From positions 82,686-146,685 of the forward strand of contig NZ_VMSG01000018.1 of assembly GCF_007713465.1 (NCBI RefSeq): a stretch of 64,000 bases of DNA, written 5' to 3'. Made by a program: the position numbers and the translations under genes. The notes beneath the pieces were generated by a model. The model made no database searches. It was not told the origin of the DNA and saw only the letters and a program-made list of their open reading frames with translations. The stretch comes from Pseudomonas sp. H3(2019). Its GTDB lineage: Bacteria > Pseudomonadota > Gammaproteobacteria > Pseudomonadales > Pseudomonadaceae. Of this stretch, positions 9,371 to 17,623 are shown piece after piece; position 1 is the first letter of the stretch; each line of letters begins with the position of its first letter.

Positions 9371-11194
9371 ATGACTAACTCTTTACCTACAAAGCGTATC
9401 CACATAACCGACACAATCCTGCGCGACGCCCACCAATCGCTGCTCGCGACCCGCATGCGCACCGATGACATGCTGCCGATCTGCGACAAGCTCGACAAAG
9501 TCGGCTACTGGTCGCTGGAAGTCTGGGGCGGCGCGACGTTCGACGCCTGCGTGCGCTTCCTCAAGGAAGACCCGTGGGAGCGTCTGCGCAAACTGCGTGC
9601 GGCGCTGCCTAACACCCGTCTGCAAATGCTCCTGCGCGGCCAGAACCTGTTGGGCTATCGCCACTACAGCGACGACGTGGTCAAAGCGTTCGTCGCCAAG
9701 GCGGCGGTGAATGGCATCGACGTGTTCCGCATCTTCGACGCGATGAACGACGTGCGTAACCTGCGGGTGGCCATCGAAGCGGTGAAAGCTGCCGGCAAAC
9801 ACGCTCAGGGCACCATCGCCTACACCACCAGCCCAGTGCACACCATCGAGGCTTTTGTGGCGCAAGCCAAGCAAATGGAAGCCATGGGTTGCGACTCCGT
9901 GGCGATCAAGGACATGGCTGGCCTGCTGACCCCGTACGCCACTGGCGAACTGGTCAAGGCGCTCAAAACCGAGCAGTCGCTGCCGGTGTTCGTCCACTCT
10001 CACGATACCGCTGGCCTGGCTGCGATGTGCCAACTCAAGGCCATCGAAAATGGTGCCGACCATATCGACACTGCGATCTCCAGTTTCGCCTGGGGCACCA
10101 GCCACCCAGGCACCGAGTCGATGGTCGCCGCCCTGAAGGGCAGCGAATACGACACCGGCCTGAGCCTGGAACTGCTGCAGGAAATCGGTTTGTACTTCTA
10201 CGCCGTGCGCAAGAAGTATCACCAGTTCGAAAGTGAATTCACTGCCGTCGACACCCGCGTGCAAGTCAACCAGGTGCCGGGCGGGATGATTTCCAACCTC
10301 GCCAACCAGTTGAAAGAGCAGGGCGCTCTGAACCGCATGAGCGAAGTGCTGGCCGAAATTCCGCGGGTTCGCGAAGACCTCGGCTTCCCACCGCTGGTGA
10401 CTCCGACTTCGCAGATCGTCGGCACTCAGGCGTTCTTCAACGTGTTGGCCGGTGAGCGTTACAAGACCATCACCAACGAAGTGAAGCTCTACCTGCAAGG
10501 CGGCTACGGCAAAGCGCCGGGTGTTGTGAACGAGAAGCTGCGCCGTCAGGCGATCGGCAGCGAAGAAGTCATTGATGTCCGTCCGGCGGATTTGATCAAG
10601 CCGGAAATGACCAAGCTGCGCGGCGAAATCGGTGCCTTGGCCAAGTCTGAAGAAGACGTGCTCACCTATGCGATGTTCCCGGACATAGGGCGCAAGTTCC
10701 TTGAAGAACGCGAAGCCGGCACCCTGACACCGGAAGTGCTGTTGCCGATTCCGGAGGCTGGCGGCGTGACCTCGGCGGGTGGCGAAGGTGTGCCGACCGA
10801 GTTTGTCATCGACGTTCACGGCGAAACCTACCGCGTCGACATCACCGGTGTGGGCGTCAAGGCCGAAGGCAAGCGTCACTTCTACCTGTCCATCGACGGC
10901 ATGCCGGAAGAAGTGGTGTTCGAGCCGCTCAACGAATTCGTCAGCGGTGGCAGCAGCAAGCGCAAGCAAGCCAGCGCGCCGGGCCACGTCAGCACCACCA
11001 TGCCAGGCAACATCGTCGATGTGCTGGTCAAGGAAGGCGACACCGTGAAAGCCGGTCAGGCGGTGCTGATCACCGAAGCGATGAAGATGGAAACCGAAGT
11101 GCAAGCGGCCATCGCCGGCAAAGTGACTGCCATCCACGTGGCCAAGGGCGACCGGGTCAACCCGGGCGAAATCCTGATTGAGATCGAAGGCTGA
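9371..11194 (+). CDS. pycB: Pyruvate carboxylase subunit B (carboxyltransferase plus biotin carrier)
   Basis: A 607-residue subunit that transfers the carboxyl group from biotin to pyruvate. The HMGL-like carboxyltransferase domain begins with DTILRDAHQSLLATR (about residues 12-26), the conserved carboxylase domain follows, and the last 70 residues form a biotinyl domain with EAMKMETE, where the lysine is biotinylated. It is often annotated oadA because oxaloacetate decarboxylase alpha has the same layout; no oadB or oadG is present, and pycA is immediately upstream. The ATG at 9371 is chosen over the GTG at 9356, which overlaps the pycA stop. A strong terminator follows. Confidence 0.93.
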   Translation: MTNSLPTKRIHITDTILRDAHQSLLATRMRTDDMLPICDKLDKVGYWSLEVWGGATFDACVRFLKEDPWERLRKLRAALPNTRLQMLLRGQNLLGYRHYSDDVVKAFVAKAAVNGIDVFRIFDAMNDVRNLRVAIEAVKAAGKHAQGTIAYTTSPVHTIEAFVAQAKQMEAMGCDSVAIKDMAGLLTPYATGELVKALKTEQSLPVFVHSHDTAGLAAMCQLKAIENGADHIDTAISSFAWGTSHPGTESMVAALKGSEYDTGLSLELLQEIGLYFYAVRKKYHQFESEFTAVDTRVQVNQVPGGMISNLANQLKEQGALNRMSEVLAEIPRVREDLGFPPLVTPTSQIVGTQAFFNVLAGERYKTITNEVKLYLQGGYGKAPGVVNEKLRRQAIGSEEVIDVRPADLIKPEMTKLRGEIGALAKSEEDVLTYAMFPDIGRKFLEEREAGTLTPEVLLPIPEAGGVTSAGGEGVPTEFVIDVHGETYRVDITGVGVKAEGKRHFYLSIDGMPEEVVFEPLNEFVSGGSSKRKQASAPGHVSTTMPGNIVDVLVKEGDTVKAGQAVLITEAMKMETEVQAAIAGKVTAIHVAKGDRVNPGEILIEIEG

Positions 11195-11227
11195 TTTAAC
11201 AGCCTCGACTGCAACACTTTTACCTCG

Positions 11228-11253
11228 GGGGGGCATGTGCCCCCCTTTTTTTT
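11228..11253 (+). terminator. Rho-independent terminator of pycAB
   Basis: A seven-pair all-GC stem GGGGGGC / GCCCCCC with an ATGT loop, followed by eight T residues. It starts 34 bp after the pycB stop codon. Confidence 0.95.
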
Positions 11254-11272
11254 CGCCCCGGATTTGTGGACG

Positions 11273-12745
11273 TTAGAAGCTCATCCGCCACTGCCCCATC
11301 ACGCCGTTTTCGTGGCTGTTGCTGCTCATCTCACCGTTGTAGGCAACACTCAGGGAGTGCTGCTGTGAGACCCTCAGGTCCAACCCCGCTTCCAGTGTCA
11401 GGCTGTTGCGGTCCAGTGGAATGCCTTCGACGTAGAACGACTCGCCACCTACCAAAAAGGTCTGATGTACATGGCTGCTGACATTGCCGTAGATGTGCTT
11501 CCAGCCAGCGCTCATACGCGGGGTCAGGCTCATGCCGTTTTCCAGGTCGCTGCGGTGTGCCAGGCGCAGGCCAAAGATACTGTTGAAGTTGCGTTGGGTT
11601 TGTTTGTCGACTTTCAGCGCAGCATCCCCACCTTTTTCCCGGTAGCTGTCGCGTTGGTAATGTTCATACCCCAGGCTTGCGAAAGGCTCGGCCTGCAGGG
11701 CGCCACGCCCCAGGTTGTAACCGACTTCGGCGAAAACCAGCTGGCTGCTGGCGTCGTAGCTGCCTTTGAGTGGGTCGCTGTAACCATTGAAGGCAATGTT
11801 GCGTTTGGTGGTTCCGTCATGACTGCTGTAGGTCGCACCCAGCCGCAATGCCAACGGACCACTTTGGCGCAGCGCATAGGCACCGAGGTGCCAGCTGTCG
11901 AGATCGCCGTCCAGTAATACCCCGTCCAGGCGTGTTTGTGATTTGCCACCGAGTACGCCTGCGCGCCAATCATTGTCGAGTGACCAGTCGGCCCCCACCA
12001 CTACACCGTGAGTGCGTTGTCGTAATGCGCTGTCGTCCTGTTTGTCATCGAGGGTTGCGGAGTTGCCCAGCGCCTGGATCCAGACCCTGCCGTTGCTATC
12101 GTGACCGGTTGCCGAGTGATCTTGCAGGCTCGCGTCGTTGCTCAGCTCGCGCAGGGTCGAAAGCATGCTCGCGCTCACCGGCCGGACACTGCTCAGCGTG
12201 GCATTGGCGAGGTTGGCGTTGCTGGCGCCAGCCAGTTGCTCCAGCGCTATGGCGGCCGTTGCGGTGTTGCTGGTGAGCAGGGCATTGATGGCGGCATTGT
12301 TTGCAAGCGTCTTCGGCGTTTGTGTTGTGCCGGGTTTATCGGAGTCGAGGCTGTTGGCGACCGAGGGGGCATTGGTCATCACTTCCGCCGGGAGTTCAGG
12401 TGTCAGTGCAGCGCTCAATCCTTCACTTGCCGAGGGTTCTTTGGGGGCAATCATGTCCTCGACGAGCAGCGGATCAGGATCAGGAACAGCAACAGGAACG
12501 GCTTGTCTGTTATCGGGGGGGATCAACGCCACTGCGGTGGTGACGGGGACGTCGGGTAAGTGCTGTTCGACAGAGTCCTGAGGGGTGGGTTTGGGTTTCG
12601 CAGGTTTTCGGGCTTTGACCGGACGAGGCTTGGTCTCGGTTACTTCGGGCTCTGTTAGCTGAGCATGGGACATTTCGCTGCAGCCGAAGACGAGGGCGAT
12701 TGCCAGAGCGAGATGGTGTGGACGATGAGTGTGCAAAATGGGCAT
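11273..12745 (-). CDS. Autotransporter beta-barrel protein with minimal passenger
   Basis: A 490-residue predicted outer-membrane protein. The first 28 residues are a signal peptide ending SHA. Residues 30-230 are a proline/alanine-rich low-complexity region without the usual beta-helix passenger. The C-terminal 260 residues have the alternating pattern of an autotransporter barrel (GADWSLDNDWRAGVLGG, then QWRMSF with terminal Phe). Members normally export a large passenger. Here the short linker may merely be a surface stalk, or the passenger has been lost. No partner genes are adjacent; it reads toward the pycAB terminator. Confidence 0.75.
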   Translation of the reverse strand: MPILHTHRPHHLALAIALVFGCSEMSHAQLTEPEVTETKPRPVKARKPAKPKPTPQDSVEQHLPDVPVTTAVALIPPDNRQAVPVAVPDPDPLLVEDMIAPKEPSASEGLSAALTPELPAEVMTNAPSVANSLDSDKPGTTQTPKTLANNAAINALLTSNTATAAIALEQLAGASNANLANATLSSVRPVSASMLSTLRELSNDASLQDHSATGHDSNGRVWIQALGNSATLDDKQDDSALRQRTHGVVVGADWSLDNDWRAGVLGGKSQTRLDGVLLDGDLDSWHLGAYALRQSGPLALRLGATYSSHDGTTKRNIAFNGYSDPLKGSYDASSQLVFAEVGYNLGRGALQAEPFASLGYEHYQRDSYREKGGDAALKVDKQTQRNFNSIFGLRLAHRSDLENGMSLTPRMSAGWKHIYGNVSSHVHQTFLVGGESFYVEGIPLDRNSLTLEAGLDLRVSQQHSLSVAYNGEMSSNSHENGVMGQWRMSF

Positions 12746-12989
12746 TGAATGCGACCTCTTCCTTGGGGAGGTCGAACTCTAAAAGGGCGGGCACATGCCT
12801 CGATGCCGGGTATTTCCGGCTCTTGTGCGAGGTGTTGGAGCTTCGGTTGTAGAAAAGACTCCGCCTTGGAGGCCGCATGACTATTGGCCTCCCGTTGCTG
12901 ACGTTTTTCCTTACGTCGTTCTCGGATACATCGATTTCAGGAGGGTTGCGATGCCTTGGATGCACAAGGCTTGCGGCGAAATGGACGTC

Positions 12990-13826
12990 TTAGCTCCGCT
13001 GCTTGTACGCCTTCCCGTAATGCTGCTCCATCCGCGCCTGAATCAACTCCAGACCAATCGACATCAGCCAGTAGATGATCGCTGCCGTGCTCAGCATTTC
13101 GATGTAGCGATAGCTGGAACGGCCGTAGGACTGCGCCAGGAACATCACTTCCCAGACGCCCATCACCGAGATCAGTGATGAGTCTTTGAGCATCGAGATG
13201 AATTGGTTGGTGGTGGGCGGGATGATGGTGCGCATGGCCTGTGGCAGGGTGACTCGCCAGAAGATCACCGACTCGCGCATACCCAACGCGAGGGAAGCTT
13301 CGCGCTGGCCATGAGGTACACCGACGATGCCCGCACGGAAAATTTCGCTCAGGTACGCACCGTAATTCAGCGATAACGCGATGATCCCGGCGGCAATGGC
13401 GCCGGGGACAATGCCCAGCTGCGGCAGGCCGAGGTAGATCAACAGGATCTGAATCAGCAGCGGCGTGCCCCGAAAAAACGACGCGTAGAAACTGGCGATG
13501 CCGAACGCCACGGCACTCTTCGACAACCGCGCCAGGGCGGTGATGAAGCCCAGCAGCGACGAGGCGACAATCGAGCACAGGCACAAAAACAGTGTCAGTG
13601 CTGCGCCTTGCAAGAAGCCGTTGGGCGCCAGATGCAGGCCGATCAGGTTCGGCAGCTTGTCGAGAATGATCGAAAACTTCAGGTCGAAGCTCAGGAAGAA
13701 ACTCGCGAACAGACCCAGCATCGCCGCCCAGGTCAGGTACAGGCGGGTACGAAAACCAAAGACGCGTTTGAGCAATGACTCGGCCACCGGTTGCGGTGGC
13801 TGAGGAGGGCGGGGGAAAGAAGTCAT
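12990..13826 (-). CDS. Polar amino acid ABC transporter permease
   Basis: A 278-residue HisMQ-type inner-membrane permease. About five membrane segments are seen (LYLTWAAMLGLFASFFLSF; LTLFLCLCSIVASSLLGF; and others). The EAA-type cytoplasmic loop is HGQREASLALGMRESVIFW. It starts at ATG 13826, which overlaps the TGA of the upstream binding-protein gene by 4 bp (ATGA), so the two are translationally coupled. The longer in-frame version starting at 13922 reads through that upstream gene and is rejected. No ATPase gene follows. Confidence 0.88.
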   Translation of the reverse strand: MTSFPRPPQPPQPVAESLLKRVFGFRTRLYLTWAAMLGLFASFFLSFDLKFSIILDKLPNLIGLHLAPNGFLQGAALTLFLCLCSIVASSLLGFITALARLSKSAVAFGIASFYASFFRGTPLLIQILLIYLGLPQLGIVPGAIAAGIIALSLNYGAYLSEIFRAGIVGVPHGQREASLALGMRESVIFWRVTLPQAMRTIIPPTTNQFISMLKDSSLISVMGVWEVMFLAQSYGRSSYRYIEMLSTAAIIYWLMSIGLELIQARMEQHYGKAYKQRS

Positions 13827-14644
13827 TTGCTGATATCGGCGCCGATCCATTTTTGTGACAGCCGGCTCAGGGTGCCGTCCTGTTTCAACTGGGCAAAGAC
13901 TTCGCGCACTTTGCCATCCCACTGGGCATCACCCTTTTCGATGGCCACGGAGTTGGGTTCCGAGTACAGCGGCTCGCCGGCAAGCTTGAAGCGCTGGTCC
14001 TGGGTCAGGCGCGGTTGTGCGGTCACCAGGTTGGTGAGGACTGCATCCAGTCGCACGCCAGCGCCCAGGCTCAGGTCCTGGAAGGCGACGTTGTCGGTGT
14101 CATATGGGGCGATCTGCACGTCCTCGAACGGGTACTGCAATCGGGTGTCTTCAGCGCCTTCGATCACCAGGTTCTTGTTCAGGTAGCTTTCGTAGCTGGA
14201 TGCGCTGGTGAGGCCGACTTTTTTGCCGCTCAGGTCTTTGGCGTTATGGATGCGATCGTCTTTGGCATTGACCACAATCACTGCTGGCGAAGCGTAGTAC
14301 TCCACCGGGAAATCGAAGACTTCGGCGCGGGCCTTGCTCGGGGTCATGGAGCAGATGCAGATGTCATAGCGACCGCTCCAGCGACCGGCAGCGATCACGT
14401 CCCAGGACGGTGTTTCGAGACGCAGTTTGACGCCAAGTTTGTCCGCCACGGCTTTAGCCACGTCGACGTCGAAACCGTCGAGCTGGTTCTGATCGTTGAG
14501 GAACGAGAACGGCGGATAGCTTTCCATCAGCACGCCCACCAACTCTTTCTTTTGCTCGATACGGTCCAGCGTCGCACCGGCAAAGGCTTGGGAAGAGGCA
14601 GCGAGAATCGTCAGGCCCAGGGCCAGTAGCGGTTGAAGTTTCAC
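13823..14644 (-). CDS. Amino acid ABC transporter substrate-binding protein
   Basis: A 273-residue periplasmic SBP_bac_3 family protein with a signal peptide (LGLTILAASSQAFA) and the family signature GFDVDVAKAVADKLGVKL at about 58-75. It delivers a polar amino acid or related compound to the coupled permease. The operon is divergent from a homocysteine S-methyltransferase, which makes methionine, S-methylmethionine or a similar sulphur amino acid an attractive ligand. That link is inference from context only. Confidence 0.88.
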   Translation of the reverse strand: MKLQPLLALGLTILAASSQAFAGATLDRIEQKKELVGVLMESYPPFSFLNDQNQLDGFDVDVAKAVADKLGVKLRLETPSWDVIAAGRWSGRYDICICSMTPSKARAEVFDFPVEYYASPAVIVVNAKDDRIHNAKDLSGKKVGLTSASSYESYLNKNLVIEGAEDTRLQYPFEDVQIAPYDTDNVAFQDLSLGAGVRLDAVLTNLVTAQPRLTQDQRFKLAGEPLYSEPNSVAIEKGDAQWDGKVREVFAQLKQDGTLSRLSQKWIGADISK

Positions 14645-14757
14645 GGGCAGTTCCTGACTAAAAAAGAAGTTGTTATTAACGGAATGGTGCGTATTTAATA
14701 GTTATAAGGACGACTCCGGTAGTGAGTTATTTTCATAAGCATATGAGAAAAAAACAT

Positions 14758-15657
14758 ATGGACGCAGGCAGCACGGTAATTCTGGATGGCGGTATGGGTC
14801 GCGAACTGCAACGCCGAGGCGCGCCGTTCAGGCAGCCTGAGTGGTCCGCGCTGGCGTTGAGCGAAGCACCGCAAGCGGTTGAGGCCGTCCATACGGCCTA
14901 TATCGAAAGCGGTGCGAACGTGATCACCAGCAACAGCTACGCGGTGGTGCCGTTTCATATCGGTGAAGAACGTTTTGCGGCTGAAGGTCAGGCGCTTGCC
15001 GCTTTGGCAGGTGAGCTTGCACGGCGTGCCGCCGACGCGGCTAAACAGCCCGTGCGTGTGGCGGGTTCATTGCCGCCGCTGTTCGGCTCCTATCGTCCGG
15101 ACCTTTTTGATGCTGCTCGGGTGACTGAATTGCTGACGCCATTGGTCACGGGGCTGGCGCCTCATGTCGACCTGTGGCTGGCCGAAACCCAGAGTTCGAT
15201 TGTCGAAGCGCGGGCTATTCATGCCGGTTTGCCAAAGGACGGTAAGCCGTTCTGGCTGTCGTTTACCTTGAAGGATGAAGACACGGACGACGTGCCGCGT
15301 TTGCGTTCGGGTGAACCTGTAACCGAAGCCGCTGCGGTGGCCGCAGAGCTGGGTGTCGAGACGTTGCTGTTCAACTGCAGCCAGCCGGAAGTCATCGGTG
15401 CGGCGATTGATGCTGCGCGGGAAACCTTCGAGCGTTTGGGTGTGAAGACTCACATCGGCGCGTACGCCAACGCCTTTCCGCCGCAACCGAAAGAGGCCAC
15501 GGCCAATGATGGTCTGGACCCGTTGCGCGAGGACCTCGATCCGCCTGGTTACTTGCATTGGGCGGCCGATTGGCAGAAGCGCGGCGCCAGCCATCTCGGT
15601 GGTTGCTGCGGGATTGGCCCGGAGCATATAGCGGTGTTGGCGCAGAAGTTGGCGTGA
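14758..15657 (+). CDS. Homocysteine S-methyltransferase family protein
   Basis: A 299-residue zinc methyltransferase of the MmuM/BHMT type, which transfers a methyl group from S-methylmethionine, SAM or a betaine to homocysteine. It shows the N-terminal LDGGMGRELQRRGAP, the first zinc cysteine in LLFNCSQPE at about 208, and the terminal GGCCGIGP zinc pair at about 282-289. The ATG at 14758 gives the usual beginning; the GTG at 14722 and the ATG at 14743 are in-frame alternatives, and a weak AAGGA at 14705 would favour 14722. It is divergent from an amino-acid ABC importer and is followed by a palindrome. Confidence 0.85.
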   Translation: MDAGSTVILDGGMGRELQRRGAPFRQPEWSALALSEAPQAVEAVHTAYIESGANVITSNSYAVVPFHIGEERFAAEGQALAALAGELARRAADAAKQPVRVAGSLPPLFGSYRPDLFDAARVTELLTPLVTGLAPHVDLWLAETQSSIVEARAIHAGLPKDGKPFWLSFTLKDEDTDDVPRLRSGEPVTEAAAVAAELGVETLLFNCSQPEVIGAAIDAARETFERLGVKTHIGAYANAFPPQPKEATANDGLDPLREDLDPPGYLHWAADWQKRGASHLGGCCGIGPEHIAVLAQKLA

Positions 15658-15706
15658 AGCCATTCGCGAGCAAGTGAAGCATCGCTTGGGGCATTATCGT
15701 AAAGTC

Positions 15707-15737
15707 AAAAGATCGCAGCCGCAGGCTGCGATCTTTT
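15707..15737. terminator. Palindromic bidirectional terminator / REP
   Basis: A 14-bp perfect inverted repeat AAAAGATCGCAGCC / GGCTGCGATCTTTT around GCA, between the convergent methyltransferase and acetyltransferase genes. Flanking A and T runs suit termination in both directions. The GATCGCAGCC motif is a common Pseudomonas intergenic repeat. Confidence 0.8.
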
Positions 15738-15751
15738 ACTGTCAGGCGCTG

Positions 15752-16423
15752 TTACCCCCGGCACTCAGCCAGTGTTTTCAACTGACCCGAATCCGTCTGG
15801 TTTTCATCCGACAACCACTTCTCAAACCCCACCCCAATCGCCGGCCACTCCGAATCCAGAATCGAATACCACGCCGTGTCGCGGTTCTGACCCTTGACCA
15901 CCATGTGCTGGCGGAACACGCCTTCGAAGCTGAAGCCCAGGCGTTCGGCCGCGTATTTTGAACGAGCGTTGCCGTTGTTGCACTTCCACTCCAGGCGACG
16001 GTAGCCCAGGGCGAACGATTCTTTGGCCAGCAGGTACACCGCTTCGGTGCTTTTCGGCGAGCGCTGCATCGCTGCGCCGAAGGTGACGTGGCCGATTTCG
16101 ATGCGGCCGTGGGCCGGAACGATCGACATCAGGCTGAGCATGCCCTGCACATCGCCGCTGGTACGGTCGACGATGCAGAAGAAATACGGGTCGCTGTTGG
16201 CGGCATGATTATTCAGCCAATCGTTGAAGGCGCTGCGCTCCGGGAATGGGCCGTATGGCAAGTAATCCCACAGTTTCGGGTCGGCGCCCGGGCCTTGCAG
16301 GGCTTTGAACAAGCCGTCGGCGTGGCGCGCCGGGTCGAGTTTCTCCAGGCGAATGAAGCGCCCTTCGATCAGTTGAACCGTTGGTGCCGGGACACCTTTC
16401 CAGTCAGCGAGTGAAGTCGACAT
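15752..16423 (-). CDS. GNAT family N-acetyltransferase (RimJ/RimL-like)
   Basis: A 223-residue acetyl-CoA-dependent acetyltransferase related to RimL and ribosomal-protein-type enzymes. A substrate region is followed by the acetyl-CoA fold (IEIGHVTFGAAMQRSP, ALGYRRLEWKCNNGNARS, AAERLGFSFEGVFR). The start is ATG 16423. The upstream extension to 16549 runs into the preceding acetyltransferase and is rejected. It is the last gene of a probable three-gene unit with a second GNAT and a PaiB-like protein. Substrate unknown. Confidence 0.85.
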   Translation of the reverse strand: MSTSLADWKGVPAPTVQLIEGRFIRLEKLDPARHADGLFKALQGPGADPKLWDYLPYGPFPERSAFNDWLNNHAANSDPYFFCIVDRTSGDVQGMLSLMSIVPAHGRIEIGHVTFGAAMQRSPKSTEAVYLLAKESFALGYRRLEWKCNNGNARSKYAAERLGFSFEGVFRQHMVVKGQNRDTAWYSILDSEWPAIGVGFEKWLSDENQTDSGQLKTLAECRG

Positions 16424-16440
16424 GTTGCTCTCCTTGAGCC

Positions 16441-16887
16441 TCAAAGGGCTTTGCAAAACTGGATGAAACCCGGGCGTTCGGCAATGCGCTCGTAGAGCTG
16501 GATCGCGGTGGCGTTGGTTTCGTGGGTCAGCCAATGAACATCGCAGCAACCGTCGGCCTTGGCTGTGGCGTAGACGAATTCGATCAGCAATCGACCGATA
16601 CCAGTACCACGCTGTTCAGGGGCCACCAGCAGGTCTTGCAGGTAGCAGGCGTTTTCGATGCTCCAGTTCGAGCGCTGGTAAATGAAGTGCACCAGACCCA
16701 CTGCCTTGCCATCGAGCCAGGCAAGGGCACCGTTGGTGGGTTCGTTCGGGTCGAGCAAACGTTGCCAGGTACTCTGATAAACAGCGCTGGGCAATTCGGT
16801 GTCGTAGAAGCGCAGATAGGCTTGCCACAACGGTTGCCAGGCGGCGTGGTCATTGGCGGTAACGCGGCGAATTTCAATTTGGCTCAT
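16441..16887 (-). CDS. GNAT family N-acetyltransferase
   Basis: A 148-residue single-domain GNAT enzyme. The acetyl-CoA pyrophosphate loop appears as VAPEQRGTGIGRLLIE near residues 90-105, and the C-terminal NATAIQLYERIAE helix is typical. The ATG at 16887 is chosen over 16893 because the AAGGA ribosome site then lies 6 bp upstream rather than touching the start. It begins 2 bp after the flavin-binding gene and is followed 17 bp later by the second GNAT. Substrate unknown; diamine or amino-acid acetylation is typical of this subgroup. Confidence 0.87.
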   Translation of the reverse strand: MSQIEIRRVTANDHAAWQPLWQAYLRFYDTELPSAVYQSTWQRLLDPNEPTNGALAWLDGKAVGLVHFIYQRSNWSIENACYLQDLLVAPEQRGTGIGRLLIEFVYATAKADGCCDVHWLTHETNATAIQLYERIAERPGFIQFCKAL

Positions 16888-16889
16888 GA

Positions 16890-17519
16890 TCATTCCTTTG
16901 GTATCAAATGGGCGAGGGCCTGGTCGTGCGGGTTGGCGCTGGCGATCAGCCCTTCGCGCACGCCGGCGATGTCTGCGCTACTGCGGTTCTGGCTGAGCTT
17001 GCGCTTGCCTTCCAGGCGCTGGATGGGCAGGGCGAAGCCGACAATGGCCTTGAGCATCCCGTCGATGTAATGGGCTGGCGCATCGTCGACTTTCCACGGT
17101 TTGGCGCGGCCATGTTCATGGCGATCGGTCAGGGCGCTGACCAGATTACGCAGACGATGAGCGTCGCTGAACACCTCGGCGTTGCCATAGGCGTGCACCG
17201 CCACGTAGTTCCAGGTCGGCACGACTTTGCCGTGGTCAGCTTTGCTGGGGTAGAACGATGGGCTGACGTAAGCATCGGCCCCGGCAAAAATCACCAGCGT
17301 CTCGGCCCCGGCCTCCAGTTCCTGCCATTGCGGATTGGCCCGGGCCAGATGGCCGTAAAGGGTGCCATTCGGGCCTTGTTCGGGGCTGAGCAGCAGCGGC
17401 ACATGGCTGGCCTGCAAGCCCTGCTCGCCGTGGGTGACCAGGATGGCCAGGCGTGTGTCGAGGATCTGCTGATGCAGGGCGGGAAGGTCTTCGATGGCGA
17501 ATGCGCTGGGGGTATACAT
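16890..17519 (-). CDS. FMN-binding negative transcriptional regulator (PaiB-like)
   Basis: A 209-residue protein of the PaiB split-barrel flavin-binding family, with YVSPSFYPSKADHGK and VVPTWNYVAVHAYG diagnostic for the fold. In Bacillus, PaiB pairs with the PaiA acetyltransferase; here a GNAT gene is immediately downstream, so the pairing is preserved in context. It starts at ATG 17519 with AAGGAAAAT upstream. It is divergent from a MocR regulator (104 bp between starts), which probably controls this operon. Confidence 0.88.
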   Translation of the reverse strand: MYTPSAFAIEDLPALHQQILDTRLAILVTHGEQGLQASHVPLLLSPEQGPNGTLYGHLARANPQWQELEAGAETLVIFAGADAYVSPSFYPSKADHGKVVPTWNYVAVHAYGNAEVFSDAHRLRNLVSALTDRHEHGRAKPWKVDDAPAHYIDGMLKAIVGFALPIQRLEGKRKLSQNRSSADIAGVREGLIASANPHDQALAHLIPKE

Positions 17520-17623
17520 GGATATTTTCCTTGGCGAATGCTTGTATCCTAGGCAGGCTATTGGTCTGTTGTAAGAGCCATTAACAGCCAATTTCGTAGG
17601 TCCATTAGCGAGGCTCCGTTGCC

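Noticed and set aside
7944..11194. Acetyl-CoA carboxylase AccC and oxaloacetate decarboxylase OadA
   Set aside because: The biotin carboxylase is paired with a carboxyltransferase-biotin subunit and a divergent PycR, and no oadB, oadG or accB is present. This is two-subunit pyruvate carboxylase.
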